A stretch of DNA of 23,444 bases from an uncultured Bacilli bacterium (lineage in GTDB: Bacteria > Bacillota_I > Bacilli_A > RF39 > UBA660). A program made the position numbers and the translations under genes. Shown piece after piece: positions 1-7,158 of this stretch (position 1 is its first letter; each line of letters starts with the position of its first letter). Where the stretch lies: NCBI GenBank assembly GCA_951800155.1, contig CATOJL010000006.1, positions 1-23,444 of the forward strand, in the 5' to 3' direction. The notes under the pieces are model-generated. The model worked only from the letters and a program-made list of their open reading frames with translations, made no database searches and had not been told where the DNA came from.

Positions 1-40
1 TCATTGGTGTAAATACTTTTCTACATATATCTCAAATTTT

Positions 41-874
41 TTACTTTTTATCATACTCATCTAAAAAGTGACTTTTCTTTTCCCCTTGATGATAGCCTAT
101 AATCGTATTTAAATTAATGTTATACACACTTTTTAAAATGTTATTATCTACAAATGGATTTTTTTCTCTAAGAGATGCAATTAAATCTTTCATCTCTTTT
201 CTTTTGCTTGCTATTTCATGATTAGAAGCCATTTCTGTAAATTTACAGGCACAATTTAAAAATTTAAGATTGTGATAATTTCGCCAAGCAATTATACTTT
301 CTTCTTTTACATAATAAAGAGGCCTAATCAGTTCCATATTTTCAAAATTTGTACTATGAAGTTTAGGCATCATTGTTTTAATCTCTCCTCCATAGAGCAT
401 GCTCAACAAAATAGTTTCAATGACATCATCAAAATGGTGTCCCAAAGCAATTTTATTACAACCTAATTTTTTTGCCTCCCCATATAAACAACCTCTTCGC
501 ATACGAGCACATAAGTAACAAGGCGAATCTTTTATTTCAGTTACCACTTCAAAAATATTACTTTCGAAGATATGAATAGGAATGTGTAAAAGTTTGGCAT
601 TCTCCTCAATTAGCTTTCTATTTTCTGCCTTATAACCAGGATCCATAACTATGAATACAAGTTCAAAAGGAATATCTCCATGTTTTTGTAACTCTTGCAT
701 ACATTTTGCTAACAAAAAAGAATCTTTGCCCCCACTCATACAAACAGCAACCTTATCTCCTTCTTGTATCATGTCAAATTCTTTTACACCTTTTACAAAT
801 CTAGACCATATCTTTTTACGATAACTTGTGATTAAACGGTTTTCCACTTCTTCATATTTTTCCACATCTCTCAC
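41..874 (-). CDS. TtcA-family tRNA thiolation protein (PP-loop ATPase)
   Basis: This cytoplasmic enzyme belongs to the TtcA/TilS-type N-type ATP pyrophosphatases, which adenylate a tRNA base and then thiolate it. TtcA itself makes 2-thiocytidine at tRNA position 32. The PP-loop SGGKDS is at residues 47-52. A CYLC pair (C119, C122) followed by RMRRG and a later CAC (C208, C210) match the cysteine pattern that holds the iron-sulfur cluster in TtcA. GHHFDD near 145-150 is the conserved acidic motif. The length of 277 residues fits the family. The longest start is a GTG at 874 with almost no room for a leader, because the TATAAT box lies only 7 bp upstream; a second GTG at 865 is possible. It is the last minus-strand gene on the left side. 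The exact modified base is inferred, not shown. Confidence 0.85.
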   Translation of the reverse strand: MRDVEKYEEVENRLITSYRKKIWSRFVKGVKEFDMIQEGDKVAVCMSGGKDSFLLAKCMQELQKHGDIPFELVFIVMDPGYKAENRKLIEENAKLLHIPIHIFESNIFEVVTEIKDSPCYLCARMRRGCLYGEAKKLGCNKIALGHHFDDVIETILLSMLYGGEIKTMMPKLHSTNFENMELIRPLYYVKEESIIAWRNYHNLKFLNCACKFTEMASNHEIASKRKEMKDLIASLREKNPFVDNNILKSVYNINLNTIIGYHQGEKKSHFLDEYDKK

Positions 875-881
875 CGTTTAT

Positions 882-887
882 ATTATA
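882..887 (-). promoter_or_regulatory. -10 box of the ttcA-like gene
   Basis: TATAAT reads on the minus strand 7 bp before the GTG start at 874, so transcription would begin at or next to the start codon. It lies between the htrA terminator T-tract and the gene. No good -35 hexamer was found because the T-tract occupies that position. Confidence 0.5.
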
Positions 888-889
888 AC

Positions 890-913
890 AAAAAAAGATG
901 AAATGGATCATCT
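890..913 (-). terminator. Intrinsic terminator after htrA
   Basis: On the minus strand AGATGA, loop TCCATT, TCATCT and then a run of T form a small intrinsic terminator. The 5' arm overlaps the htrA TAG stop codon. The stem is only 6 bp, but the position and T-run are convincing. Confidence 0.7.
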
Positions 914-1997
914 ATTTTAACGAATCAATCAATTTGACTTCCGCTACATATTCTTTATCTCCACGCATATAAGTAATAGAAATGGTATCACCAATACTAT
1001 ACTTATAAAGATTATATCTAAAACTTGCAGTATCTTCTATTTTATCATCATTTATTTTAGTAACAACATCTCCTTCTTCAAAACCAGCCATAGCTGCACT
1101 ACTATCTCTTTCTACAGTAACTAATACAACCCCCTCCTTAATACTAGGATCAATCGTAATACGATAACTTCTTAATATATAAGTATTCGTTACATCAGCT
1201 AACTGCACACCTAAAATAGGACGCACAATCTTTTCTCTCTTCTCTAATCGATCTGTAAAAGAAAGAGCGTATTCGATAGGAAGCGCAAAACCCATACCTT
1301 CAATCTCATCTTCTACAAGTTTTAATGATGTAATACCAATAACCTCCCCATTAATATTTGCAAGAGGACCTCCACTATTTCCGGGATTAATAGCAGCATC
1401 GGTCTGTAGTACATCAATAAGTAAACTTCCACTACTTACATCCACAGTCACTTGTCTTTCTTTTCCAGATACGATTCCTCTTGTTACGCTCCCCATATAT
1501 TTACTTCCTAGCGGAGAACCAACAGTGAATACTGTATCCCCAAGTTCTGCTTCACTACTATCTCCTAGCTTAGCTACCATAAGTACTTTATCTCTTGGAA
1601 TTGAAATAACCGCTACATCAGAATATTCATCGCTTCCTAAGTACTCAGCTTCCACCTCTTCACCGCTAGATAATGTAATGATAATATTTTCTGCACCATC
1701 TACTACATGATGATTTGTTAGAATATAGCCTGATGTATTATCTACTTTATATACAAATCCAGTCCCTGAACCGAGTCCACGGTTATTTCTATCATATGTT
1801 TCAATCAAAACTACCGCATCATAAATTTTTTCAATAGCAGGTTTTAATGTATTCGTTTCTGTAATTTCCACACTTGTCTTTTTCAAATCTGCTTGAGGAA
1901 CTTCTTCCTTTAAATCATCTACAACATAAAGTGTTCCTATTATACCTACAAAAAAACTCATAATTATCATTACAATATAGATACTTTTTTGCTTCAT
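912..1997 (-). CDS. Membrane-anchored HtrA/DegP-like serine protease
   Basis: This is an envelope quality-control protease of the HtrA (S1C) family. An N-terminal transmembrane anchor (about residues 5-26) puts the catalytic domain outside the membrane. The trypsin-like triad is visible as H97 in TNHHVV, D127 in YSDVAV and S208 in NPGNSGGPL. A PDZ domain covers roughly 262-357 and includes GFEEGDVVTKIND. The length of 361 residues is typical of Gram-positive HtrA. The start is ATG with AGGAGG close upstream. It lies 8 bp after the abi gene, and the abi TAG stop forms part of the AGGAGG, so the two are probably co-transcribed and translationally coupled. A terminator overlaps its own stop codon. 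Family assignment is secure; the target proteins are unknown. Confidence 0.93.
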   Translation of the reverse strand: MKQKSIYIVMIIMSFFVGIIGTLYVVDDLKEEVPQADLKKTSVEITETNTLKPAIEKIYDAVVLIETYDRNNRGLGSGTGFVYKVDNTSGYILTNHHVVDGAENIIITLSSGEEVEAEYLGSDEYSDVAVISIPRDKVLMVAKLGDSSEAELGDTVFTVGSPLGSKYMGSVTRGIVSGKERQVTVDVSSGSLLIDVLQTDAAINPGNSGGPLANINGEVIGITSLKLVEDEIEGMGFALPIEYALSFTDRLEKREKIVRPILGVQLADVTNTYILRSYRITIDPSIKEGVVLVTVERDSSAAMAGFEEGDVVTKINDDKIEDTASFRYNLYKYSIGDTISITYMRGDKEYVAEVKLIDSLK

Positions 1998-2005
1998 AAT
2001 TCCTC

Positions 2006-2938
2006 CTAATATATATCATCTAACTCTCTCCAATTAGTTGGAAATCCAATATTATTCAAAATAATTGGAGTTGCTACTGTATGTACTTTTCCATCTAATA
2101 TATCAATTTCATATCCTATTTGAAAGAAAAAATCTTTAAATTCTTCCTTTGTAAGCATTTGCTTCATAATAATCATAACTGCAAATAAATCATTTTTTCC
2201 ATAGTTATAATGCCCCTCTGTCATAGGAATATTTAGTATTCTATGATAACGTGTATCTAATATTTCTTTTTGTGTTCTATGCTCATACAAAATGTCTTCA
2301 TGAGCACACAAATTTCTAAAATTAGCAAGAATAGCCAAATAATCGGACAATTCCTCGATATCTAAATGATAAAACTGTGCGATAGAAGATGCATCCTCAC
2401 TTCTTAAAATATTATATAGTTCTGATAAAATTCCAAAAGATAGAACTTTCACTAAAATCCAAAGAGGAATATATCCATAATTATCTAAGTAATGTGTTGT
2501 TGCTGTATGTTGTCTACCATTGACATGTATTTGTCTACGCATTTTACTTAAGATATCATTCACTTGTCTTTGCTTTAAATTATCTTGGGTAAAATTTTTC
2601 GAATCTAGATAGTCTTTTTCATGAATACCATATTTCCTTGATAATTGATAACTAATGATCGACTTAATATTATTCTCCACCACTAATATATATTGAAACA
2701 TAATATTTCTAAGTTTTCTGTCGAATAAAAAGACTGCATATAATTCATCAAAAGTTGTTCCTTTTATAAATTCCTTATCTTTATAACTTTTCATAAAAAG
2801 GTGTCGGTACCCACTAATAAAAAAATAGTTTTCTCGAAACAATATTTCCTTTGTTTTTACTTCATCCTCGATAACAAGTCCTTTCGATTTTAATATTTCA
2901 ACTTGTTCTTCTAAACTTCTAAATACTTTCTTTGACAT
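2006..2938 (-). CDS. Abi_2 family (AbiD/AbiF-like) HEPN abortive-infection protein
   Basis: This protein resembles the Abi_2 family, HEPN-type predicted RNases linked to phage abortive infection and proposed to be related to the ancestors of Cas13. Family hallmarks are YFFISGYRHLF (residues 38-48), the YGYIPLWILVKVLSFG segment (154-169) and a HEPN R-x4-H signature, R208 to H213 in RNLCAHEDILY. At 310 residues it has normal length. The ATG start at 2938 has GGGGAGG at good spacing. A TATAAT lies at 2965-2970, and hairpin-rich non-coding DNA extends further upstream. Its stop codon forms part of the htrA Shine-Dalgarno sequence, an unusual pairing of a defence gene with a protease. The RNase activity and defence role are family inferences. 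Confidence 0.88.
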   Translation of the reverse strand: MSKKVFRSLEEQVEILKSKGLVIEDEVKTKEILFRENYFFISGYRHLFMKSYKDKEFIKGTTFDELYAVFLFDRKLRNIMFQYILVVENNIKSIISYQLSRKYGIHEKDYLDSKNFTQDNLKQRQVNDILSKMRRQIHVNGRQHTATTHYLDNYGYIPLWILVKVLSFGILSELYNILRSEDASSIAQFYHLDIEELSDYLAILANFRNLCAHEDILYEHRTQKEILDTRYHRILNIPMTEGHYNYGKNDLFAVMIIMKQMLTKEEFKDFFFQIGYEIDILDGKVHTVATPIILNNIGFPTNWRELDDIY

Positions 2939-2964
2939 ATGGTGCCTCCCCTATACTCACGAAT

Positions 2965-2970
2965 ATTATA
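2965..2970 (-). promoter_or_regulatory. -10 box of the abi-htrA operon
   Basis: TATAAT on the minus strand lies 27 bp before the abi ATG. The best -35 is a weak TTGTTT at about 19 bp spacing. A second TATAAT at 2980-2985 could serve an alternative start site. Confidence 0.5.
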
Positions 2971-2988
2971 ACATACTTTATTATAAAA

Positions 2989-3180
2989 GAAACAAGTTTC
3001 ACGAACTTTTCAGAAAAGGTAGAATTCGTCATAAGTAGCAATCAAAAAAGTAATACTTTTAACCATAACTTTTTTTATGAGAATTTTTAGAATGCTTAGA
3101 ACCATTCTCTTTAAACTGAGTAGATATCTACTTTTCATTAACTAGAAATAAAGTTCTTCCTTTTTGTACTCTATTCCCAA
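2989..3180. ncRNA. Candidate structured RNA beside abi (possible abiF RNA)
   Basis: This non-coding gap between abi and the divergent acetyltransferase is full of inverted repeats. Examples are GAAAC/GTTTC at 2989-3000, a nested ACGAA + CTTTT against AAAAG + TTCGT at 3001-3029, AGAATG/CATTCT around 3090-3109, and the perfect palindrome AGTAGATATCTACT at about 3119-3132. A structured RNA named abiF is known near Abi-type genes. I have not matched this sequence to it, and the strand is undecided. Confidence 0.35.
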
Positions 3181-3210
3181 ACCATTTATACTATCTGGAA
3201 AATATTGGAT

Positions 3211-3239
3211 TTGACAAAATATAAAGAAAACTGTAAAAT
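3211..3239 (+). promoter_or_regulatory. Promoter of the GNAT gene
   Basis: TTGACA (3211-3216), a 17-bp spacer and TAAAAT (3234-3239) make a near-consensus sigma-A promoter about 48 bp before the GNAT start. The complement of the same -35 region gives TTGTCA on the minus strand, so a divergent promoter driving RNA toward abi is possible. Confidence 0.75.
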
Positions 3240-3286
3240 ATTCTTTCACATATTTAATTTTATAGAAAAAAAGGGGAAGAAAAAAT

Positions 3287-3964
3287 ATGAATTTAGTGAA
3301 TCATTTACCTTATAATAAGGATATTTTATATAGTGATTTTATTGAATACAACGGATTAAACCAAAGAATATATTTTCAAAAATCATATATGAAAGCCAAA
3401 AATATAGACCAGTACTTTTTAAAATCATTTGTTATCGATAACAAGGGAAATCAAATATGCCAAGCCTATATTTATTTTTATTTAAACTCTGATAGGAAAA
3501 CGAGTGATTTTATTGGAATTTATGTTAAACCAGCATTCCGAAACCTAGGTTTAGCATCCTTATTAATTTCAACTTGGATTCAATTTTGTTTTAATAACGG
3601 ATACAATTTTCTAGGTACAAATAAGGCACAAAGAAAACCATTCCTAATTTATTTATTAAAAACATATGGATTTGAAATTTTAGATCCTATCATTTATCAA
3701 ACTACAAGTAATGTTATTCATATTTGCAAAAGTAAAAATGATAACACAAAATATTTACTATTTAAAAATCCAAAACAAAGAGATAGCTTTATGAAAGGAA
3801 ATATCGCAAAAGAGGATAATTACAAATCAATTGAACAATTAGATACAAATATGAGCTATCTTGATAGTGTGATTTTATCTAAAGAATACGATTTATTAGA
3901 TGAGCATAAGGCCAATGAAAAATCAACTTTAATTTTAAATAGAAAGAAAAGGTGTTATAGATAA
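3287..3964 (+). CDS. GNAT-family N-acetyltransferase
   Basis: This is a predicted acetyl-CoA-dependent acetyltransferase with unknown substrate. The GNAT core spans about residues 50-135. The motif A strand and pyrophosphate-binding loop are IYVKPAFRNLGLASLLI (78-94), with RNLGLA standing for the usual R/Q-x-x-G-x-G/A. A later YLLKTYGFEIL (122-132) is the typical C-terminal GNAT helix-strand. About 90 further residues form a lysine- and asparagine-rich tail without a recognised domain. The ATG start has AAGGGGAAG just upstream and a strong promoter at 3211. Apart from the RHH gene and the transposase start at the right edge, it is the only plus-strand gene here. It ends in a degenerate stretch followed by a terminator at 4184. 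It may be a recent acquisition, but nothing in the sequence proves that. Confidence 0.75.
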   Translation: MNLVNHLPYNKDILYSDFIEYNGLNQRIYFQKSYMKAKNIDQYFLKSFVIDNKGNQICQAYIYFYLNSDRKTSDFIGIYVKPAFRNLGLASLLISTWIQFCFNNGYNFLGTNKAQRKPFLIYLLKTYGFEILDPIIYQTTSNVIHICKSKNDNTKYLLFKNPKQRDSFMKGNIAKEDNYKSIEQLDTNMSYLDSVILSKEYDLLDEHKANEKSTLILNRKKRCYR

Positions 3965-4146
3965 AGTAATTTAAAAAATATGGATTTTTATAACCAATGT
4001 GAAGGAATTCTTCCATCATCTCATCTGTAATTTCGCCTTGAATATTTTTATTAACTAATGTTTTTAAATAAATAGAAGGAGTGGAACCATCAACCTATTG
4101 AAGTACTATAGCCATGCCCCAATACAATTGCTTTTATGCCTATCTT
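3954..4146 (-). pseudogene. Possible decayed coding remnant
   Basis: In the minus strand a frame of about 47 codons runs from 4094 to 3954, starting VDGSTPSIYLKT and ending NPYFLNYFIYN. It has no start codon and is preceded by a stop. A second frame just upstream (4140-4090) reads GIKAIVLGHGYSTSIG before TGA, as if one frameshift separated the halves. The protein-like composition suggests a relic, but I cannot assign a family, and its 3' end overlaps the acetyltransferase gene. Confidence 0.25.
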
Positions 4147-4183
4147 GCTCCACCCAGAGTTACTCGATCGTTCATTTGTCTAG

Positions 4184-4212
4184 TAAAGGGCAATTTTTGC
4201 CCTTTATTTTTA
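4184..4212 (+). terminator. Intrinsic terminator downstream of the GNAT gene
   Basis: TAAAGGGCAA (4184-4193), a 3-base loop and TTGCCCTTTA (4197-4206) form a perfect 10-bp stem followed by TTTTT. It terminates plus-strand transcripts. It lies about 220 bp past the acetyltransferase stop, so the remnant stretch would be included in the transcript. Confidence 0.8.
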
Positions 4213-4342
4213 AATTTTAACCAATTTATTTTTGGTATTAATTCCAAATAGATAAGAGGAATAAAAATATACAGTAAAGAATACTTACATGGTAATTCGT
4301 CATTTTTTCCATTTTAATCAACTTCCCATAATAAAAATAAAA

Positions 4343-4885
4343 CTAAATCTTAAAATATTTTAACACAGCATTTTTTAAAACAACAGCTACTTTTTGCTGG
4401 TAGGCCTCACTTTTTAATAAATAACGATCACTCGCATTACTTAAAAATCCAACTTCAACTAAAACGCCAGGTCTTTTAATTCGCTTTTGCAAATATAAAT
4501 CACTTACCTCTTTCATTTCACGATTTCCATTTAAATTTTTATTTAATTCTTTTTGAAATAATTCAGCTATCTTTTGATTTTCTTCACTTGCATCATCATA
4601 AAAAATTTGTGGACCCCGCCATTTGCCGGAAGATTCAGCATTTAAATGAATGGATAAAAATAAATCACAGAAAGAATTATTTATAATATTGCTTCTTCTT
4701 GATAGATCACTGCGCTTTCTATTAATTGTATTTGGCACAGATAAATCATAATCCCCATCTCTTGTGAGATAAACAATCGCGCCCAACTTTCCAAGCTCTT
4801 CTTGTAACTTTAAAGTAATCGAAAGATTAATGTTTTTCTCATAAATATCCTTATATTCAGCCCCCGGATCGGTTCCACCGTGCCC
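4343..4885 (-). pseudogene. cwlD: cwlD 3' portion (amidase C-terminal part), split by the element
   Basis: This is the downstream piece of an N-acetylmuramoyl-L-alanine amidase (Amidase_3) most like CwlD, which removes peptides from muramic acid for spore-cortex lactam formation in sporeformers. From the junction it reads HGGTDPGAEYKD, then the RKRSDLSRR block, SIHLNAESSGKWRGPQIFY with the second zinc histidine region, and RPGVLVEVGFLSN carrying the catalytic glutamate. It ends normally in KNAVLKYFKI. It has no start of its own: the frame runs without a stop back to the attL junction. The matching 5' piece is at 14351-14482; joined, they give about 220 codons against 237 in B. subtilis CwlD. 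Assignment to CwlD rests on sequence resemblance and the conserved position after rpsI. Whether the host sporulates is unknown. Confidence 0.9.
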
Positions 4886-4904
4886 TTGATACTGCTATAC
4901 CAAA
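4866..4904. other. attL: left junction of the integrated element
   Basis: Host cwlD sequence (CCACCG) meets element sequence at TGCCC (4881-4885). The internal arm TGATACTGCTATACCAA (4887-4903) is the inverted partner of the arm at attR, matching 14 of 17 bases. The base just left of the shared core is G here and A at attR, so the crossover can be placed at the TG dinucleotide 4881-4882. The integrase stop codon lies only about 20 bp inside, as usual for large serine integrases. Confidence 0.85.
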
Positions 4905-6803
4905 CTAGGTGCTACAAATATTCCAAACAATATTTATAGCCCTTTCGTTTGTTTCTTTATCAACTTTTCCAACAATTATTTTTGATATAAAGGTTTCAAC
5001 AACAAGTCTATCTAATTTATCAATATGTCTATATTGTTTAAATATATCTTGCTCGTGTATTTGTTGGTCTTTCTTCTTTCGTAAATTGATTATGGTATTA
5101 TCAATCTCACTTACACGATTATTAAACCTTTCTATTTCATCATTATATTTTGTTTTCAACAACATAAATTCTTGTGTTGTTATAATCTCGTTCGCTCTAT
5201 CTTCATAAAGTAAAGCAAAACGATTGGTATTATCTTTTATTTTCTTTTCAATGGTGGTCTTTTCTTCCTCTAGTGCTTTTATATCTTTTTCATAATTGGT
5301 GTTTACTTTCTTCTCATAATAACTTTTTTCAAATTTAGATTGATTATAGTAGTTCTCTATTTGTTTGTTAATTTCGTCTAGTACTATTTGTTCCAAGACT
5401 TCAATACGAATTGATGAGTTATTATCACAACCCGTTCCACAAGTTCTTTTCTTTGTTCTACATAGTAAATATGCTTTCTTTGTTGGGTTTTTCCTAGGAC
5501 CACTTTTAGCATTAGTCTTTTGAAAAATTTTCCCACAATGAGCACAGTATACTTTTTGACTAAAAATATGTACCTCGCCGTTTTTATCGGGTTTAGGTCT
5601 TGCATGTATAGTGTCATCACTATCACTTGACTTTTTCGCCCTTGCCTCAAATTTATCTCGTACTATTCTTGATATAATAGGGTCAACAATTCTTTCATGA
5701 GCACAAGCAACAATAGTTTGCTCACTCTTTGGCAATTTTCTTGACTTCTTAATATTATGTGAGATTGTTTCCGTTCTATTTTGTATCAATAACCCGTCGT
5801 ATGTTTCATCTTTCAATATTTTTGCAACCGTATCAATGTTCCAAAACTCGCTACCATTTGGGGCAACAGGACATACAAAGTTTGACCCTTGTAATTTCTT
5901 ATATTTACTTGGTGTAGGTATATTATGTTCATTAAGATACTTACATATTTTAAAGTACCCCATACCCTCCGCATACATTTTATATATTGTTTGCACCACT
6001 TGGGCTGCGGGTGGGTCTACTACTAGATGATATTGGTCGTTTGGGTCTTCTATATAGCCATAACAAGCAAAAGACCCCGTCCATTGTCCCGCCTTATTTT
6101 TACCTCGTAAAGTTGCTTTAGTATTTATTGATTGTTCAGCAATTTTATTTTCATCAACGATTGCGGTTATTTGTCTTTGTAGTTTATTTCCTTTTTGTGA
6201 TGTGTCGCTATGGTCTACAATACTTAAAAAACGAATATTCCACTCAATAAATCTTTTATGCAAGTATCGTTCTATCATTTCAACATCTCTTGCAAATCGT
6301 GATTGTGTTTTGCAAATATAAGTGTCGGTGTGTCCTCTTTCACAAAAAGTTAAGGACTTGTTCCACTCGGGTCTACTTTCATCGCCACCGCTTATATCTT
6401 CCTCATAGAAAATGCCAACAACTTCTAGGTCATGGTCTTTGCAATATTGTAGTAGCAATAGCAACTGATTTAAAATACTTTTACTAACCGTTGTATCTTT
6501 TCTTTGTATATCTTCAACTGATAATCGAACATACAATAAAGTCCTTTTTCCATACCCTAACTTATAGACTATTTGATTGCCCTCGCCACAAGTAAAACAA
6601 GTGGTATCATTTGGCTTTTTAATATCTAATAGTTTTCTTATAAATTCAGTACAATAAATAAGACTATCTTCTACAAGTAAATCTTTGATTGCTTTATACT
6701 CAACCGAACTTGTATAATCTTCTAACGAAACATTTTGAATACTATAACTTGATTTTGTATTATTATAAGAATAAGTTTCACCGCCTTTTTGTTCACTTAA
6801 CAT
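4905..6803 (-). CDS. Large serine recombinase (element integrase)
   Basis: This site-specific recombinase inserts the element into cwlD and, with a directionality factor, excises it. The resolvase domain starts late: YVRLS puts the catalytic serine at S95, followed by GGDESRPEW (139-147) and the catalytic arginines in QSRFARD (167-173). The recombinase domain follows at about 240-390. The zinc ribbon uses C420, C423, C448 and C455. A long coiled coil covers about 495-585. At 632 residues it is longer than many relatives because of an extra N-terminal stretch of about 85 residues that contains CFTC (69-72). The ATG start at 6803 has AAGGAAAGG at normal spacing, which supports the long form. 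The gene ends next to attL. Its promoter sits inside a 12-bp inverted repeat. Confidence 0.95.
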   Translation of the reverse strand: MLSEQKGGETYSYNNTKSSYSIQNVSLEDYTSSVEYKAIKDLLVEDSLIYCTEFIRKLLDIKKPNDTTCFTCGEGNQIVYKLGYGKRTLLYVRLSVEDIQRKDTTVSKSILNQLLLLLQYCKDHDLEVVGIFYEEDISGGDESRPEWNKSLTFCERGHTDTYICKTQSRFARDVEMIERYLHKRFIEWNIRFLSIVDHSDTSQKGNKLQRQITAIVDENKIAEQSINTKATLRGKNKAGQWTGSFACYGYIEDPNDQYHLVVDPPAAQVVQTIYKMYAEGMGYFKICKYLNEHNIPTPSKYKKLQGSNFVCPVAPNGSEFWNIDTVAKILKDETYDGLLIQNRTETISHNIKKSRKLPKSEQTIVACAHERIVDPIISRIVRDKFEARAKKSSDSDDTIHARPKPDKNGEVHIFSQKVYCAHCGKIFQKTNAKSGPRKNPTKKAYLLCRTKKRTCGTGCDNNSSIRIEVLEQIVLDEINKQIENYYNQSKFEKSYYEKKVNTNYEKDIKALEEEKTTIEKKIKDNTNRFALLYEDRANEIITTQEFMLLKTKYNDEIERFNNRVSEIDNTIINLRKKKDQQIHEQDIFKQYRHIDKLDRLVVETFISKIIVGKVDKETNERAINIVWNICST

Positions 6804-6839
6804 ATAATATTCCTTTCCTTAATTACATGTTAAGGTCAA

Positions 6840-6878
6840 AATAATACAAGTATATTATACACTATAACTTGTATTATT
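6840..6878 (-). promoter_or_regulatory. Integrase promoter inside a perfect inverted repeat
   Basis: The arms AATAATACAAGT (6840-6851) and ACTTGTATTATT (6867-6878) are a perfect 12-bp inverted repeat with a 15-base centre. On the minus strand the centre contains TATAAT, with CTGAAA 17 bp upstream as a fair -35. A repressor bound here would block integrase transcription. Because TTTT follows the second arm, a weak AT-rich terminator is the alternative reading. Confidence 0.6.
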
Positions 6879-6896
6879 TCAGCCTTTATTTAATAT

Positions 6897-7022
6897 TTAA
6901 CTTGTTTGTTGTTCATAATAGATAAATAGGGTCGCCAATTTATCATTAAAAAGCGATAGAAACTCGTCCGTTGTTGTGTCCGTTAGAAATTCACTAGATA
7001 CTACAATTTTATATTTATTCAT
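6897..7022 (-). CDS. Small protein of 41 residues in the element, unknown function
   Basis: The ATG at 7022 follows GAGGGG at good spacing and opens a 41-codon frame beginning MNKYKIVVSSEF and ending YEQQTS. It overlaps the end of the 47-codon ORF upstream by 8 bases, and that ORF overlaps the translocase gene, so all three look translationally coupled. The sequence is acidic in the middle (TTTDEFLSLFNDK) with no recognisable domain. Its place just before the integrase makes a directionality factor or small regulator possible, but nothing shows this directly. Confidence 0.6.
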   Translation of the reverse strand: MNKYKIVVSSEFLTDTTTDEFLSLFNDKLATLFIYYEQQTS

Positions 7023-7158
7023 ATTTCAACCCCTCAATAAAAGGTATGATAGGGTGCTTGTCAATATGAAAGTTATTTGTTATACTAGGTTTATCAATAC
7101 ATGCAAGATATTGGGCAAAAGTACGGGGGCAAATCGTACTTTTTTCATTGCTCAACAT
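7015..7158 (-). CDS. Small protein of 47 residues in the element, unknown function
   Basis: The ATG at 7158 lies 14 bases inside the end of the translocase gene and is preceded by a strong AGGAGG that itself lies in translocase codons. The frame reads MLSNEKSTICPRTF at the start and PFIEGLKYE at the end. Its TAA overlaps the start of the 41-residue ORF. The tight nesting and good ribosome binding site argue that it is a real gene. No domain is recognised. Confidence 0.6.
   Translation of the reverse strand: MLSNEKSTICPRTFAQYLACIDKPSITNNFHIDKHPIIPFIEGLKYE

Noticed and set aside
3287..3964. Type II toxin-antitoxin GNAT toxin
   Set aside because: No RHH antitoxin gene is adjacent; the only RHH gene is about 10 kb away in the element, and the protein is longer than typical TacT toxins.
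4110..4120. AGCCATGCCCC, identical to part of attR, as a second attachment site
   Set aside because: It lacks the inverted arm and lies in a stretch that also happens to encode Gly-His-Gly; a match of 11 bases shared for that reason is weak evidence.
4343..4786. Amidase fragment as a complete short gene with a TTG start
   Set aside because: The frame is open upstream to the element junction and continues a family motif there; it has no ribosome binding site and lacks the first zinc ligand, so it is a split gene.
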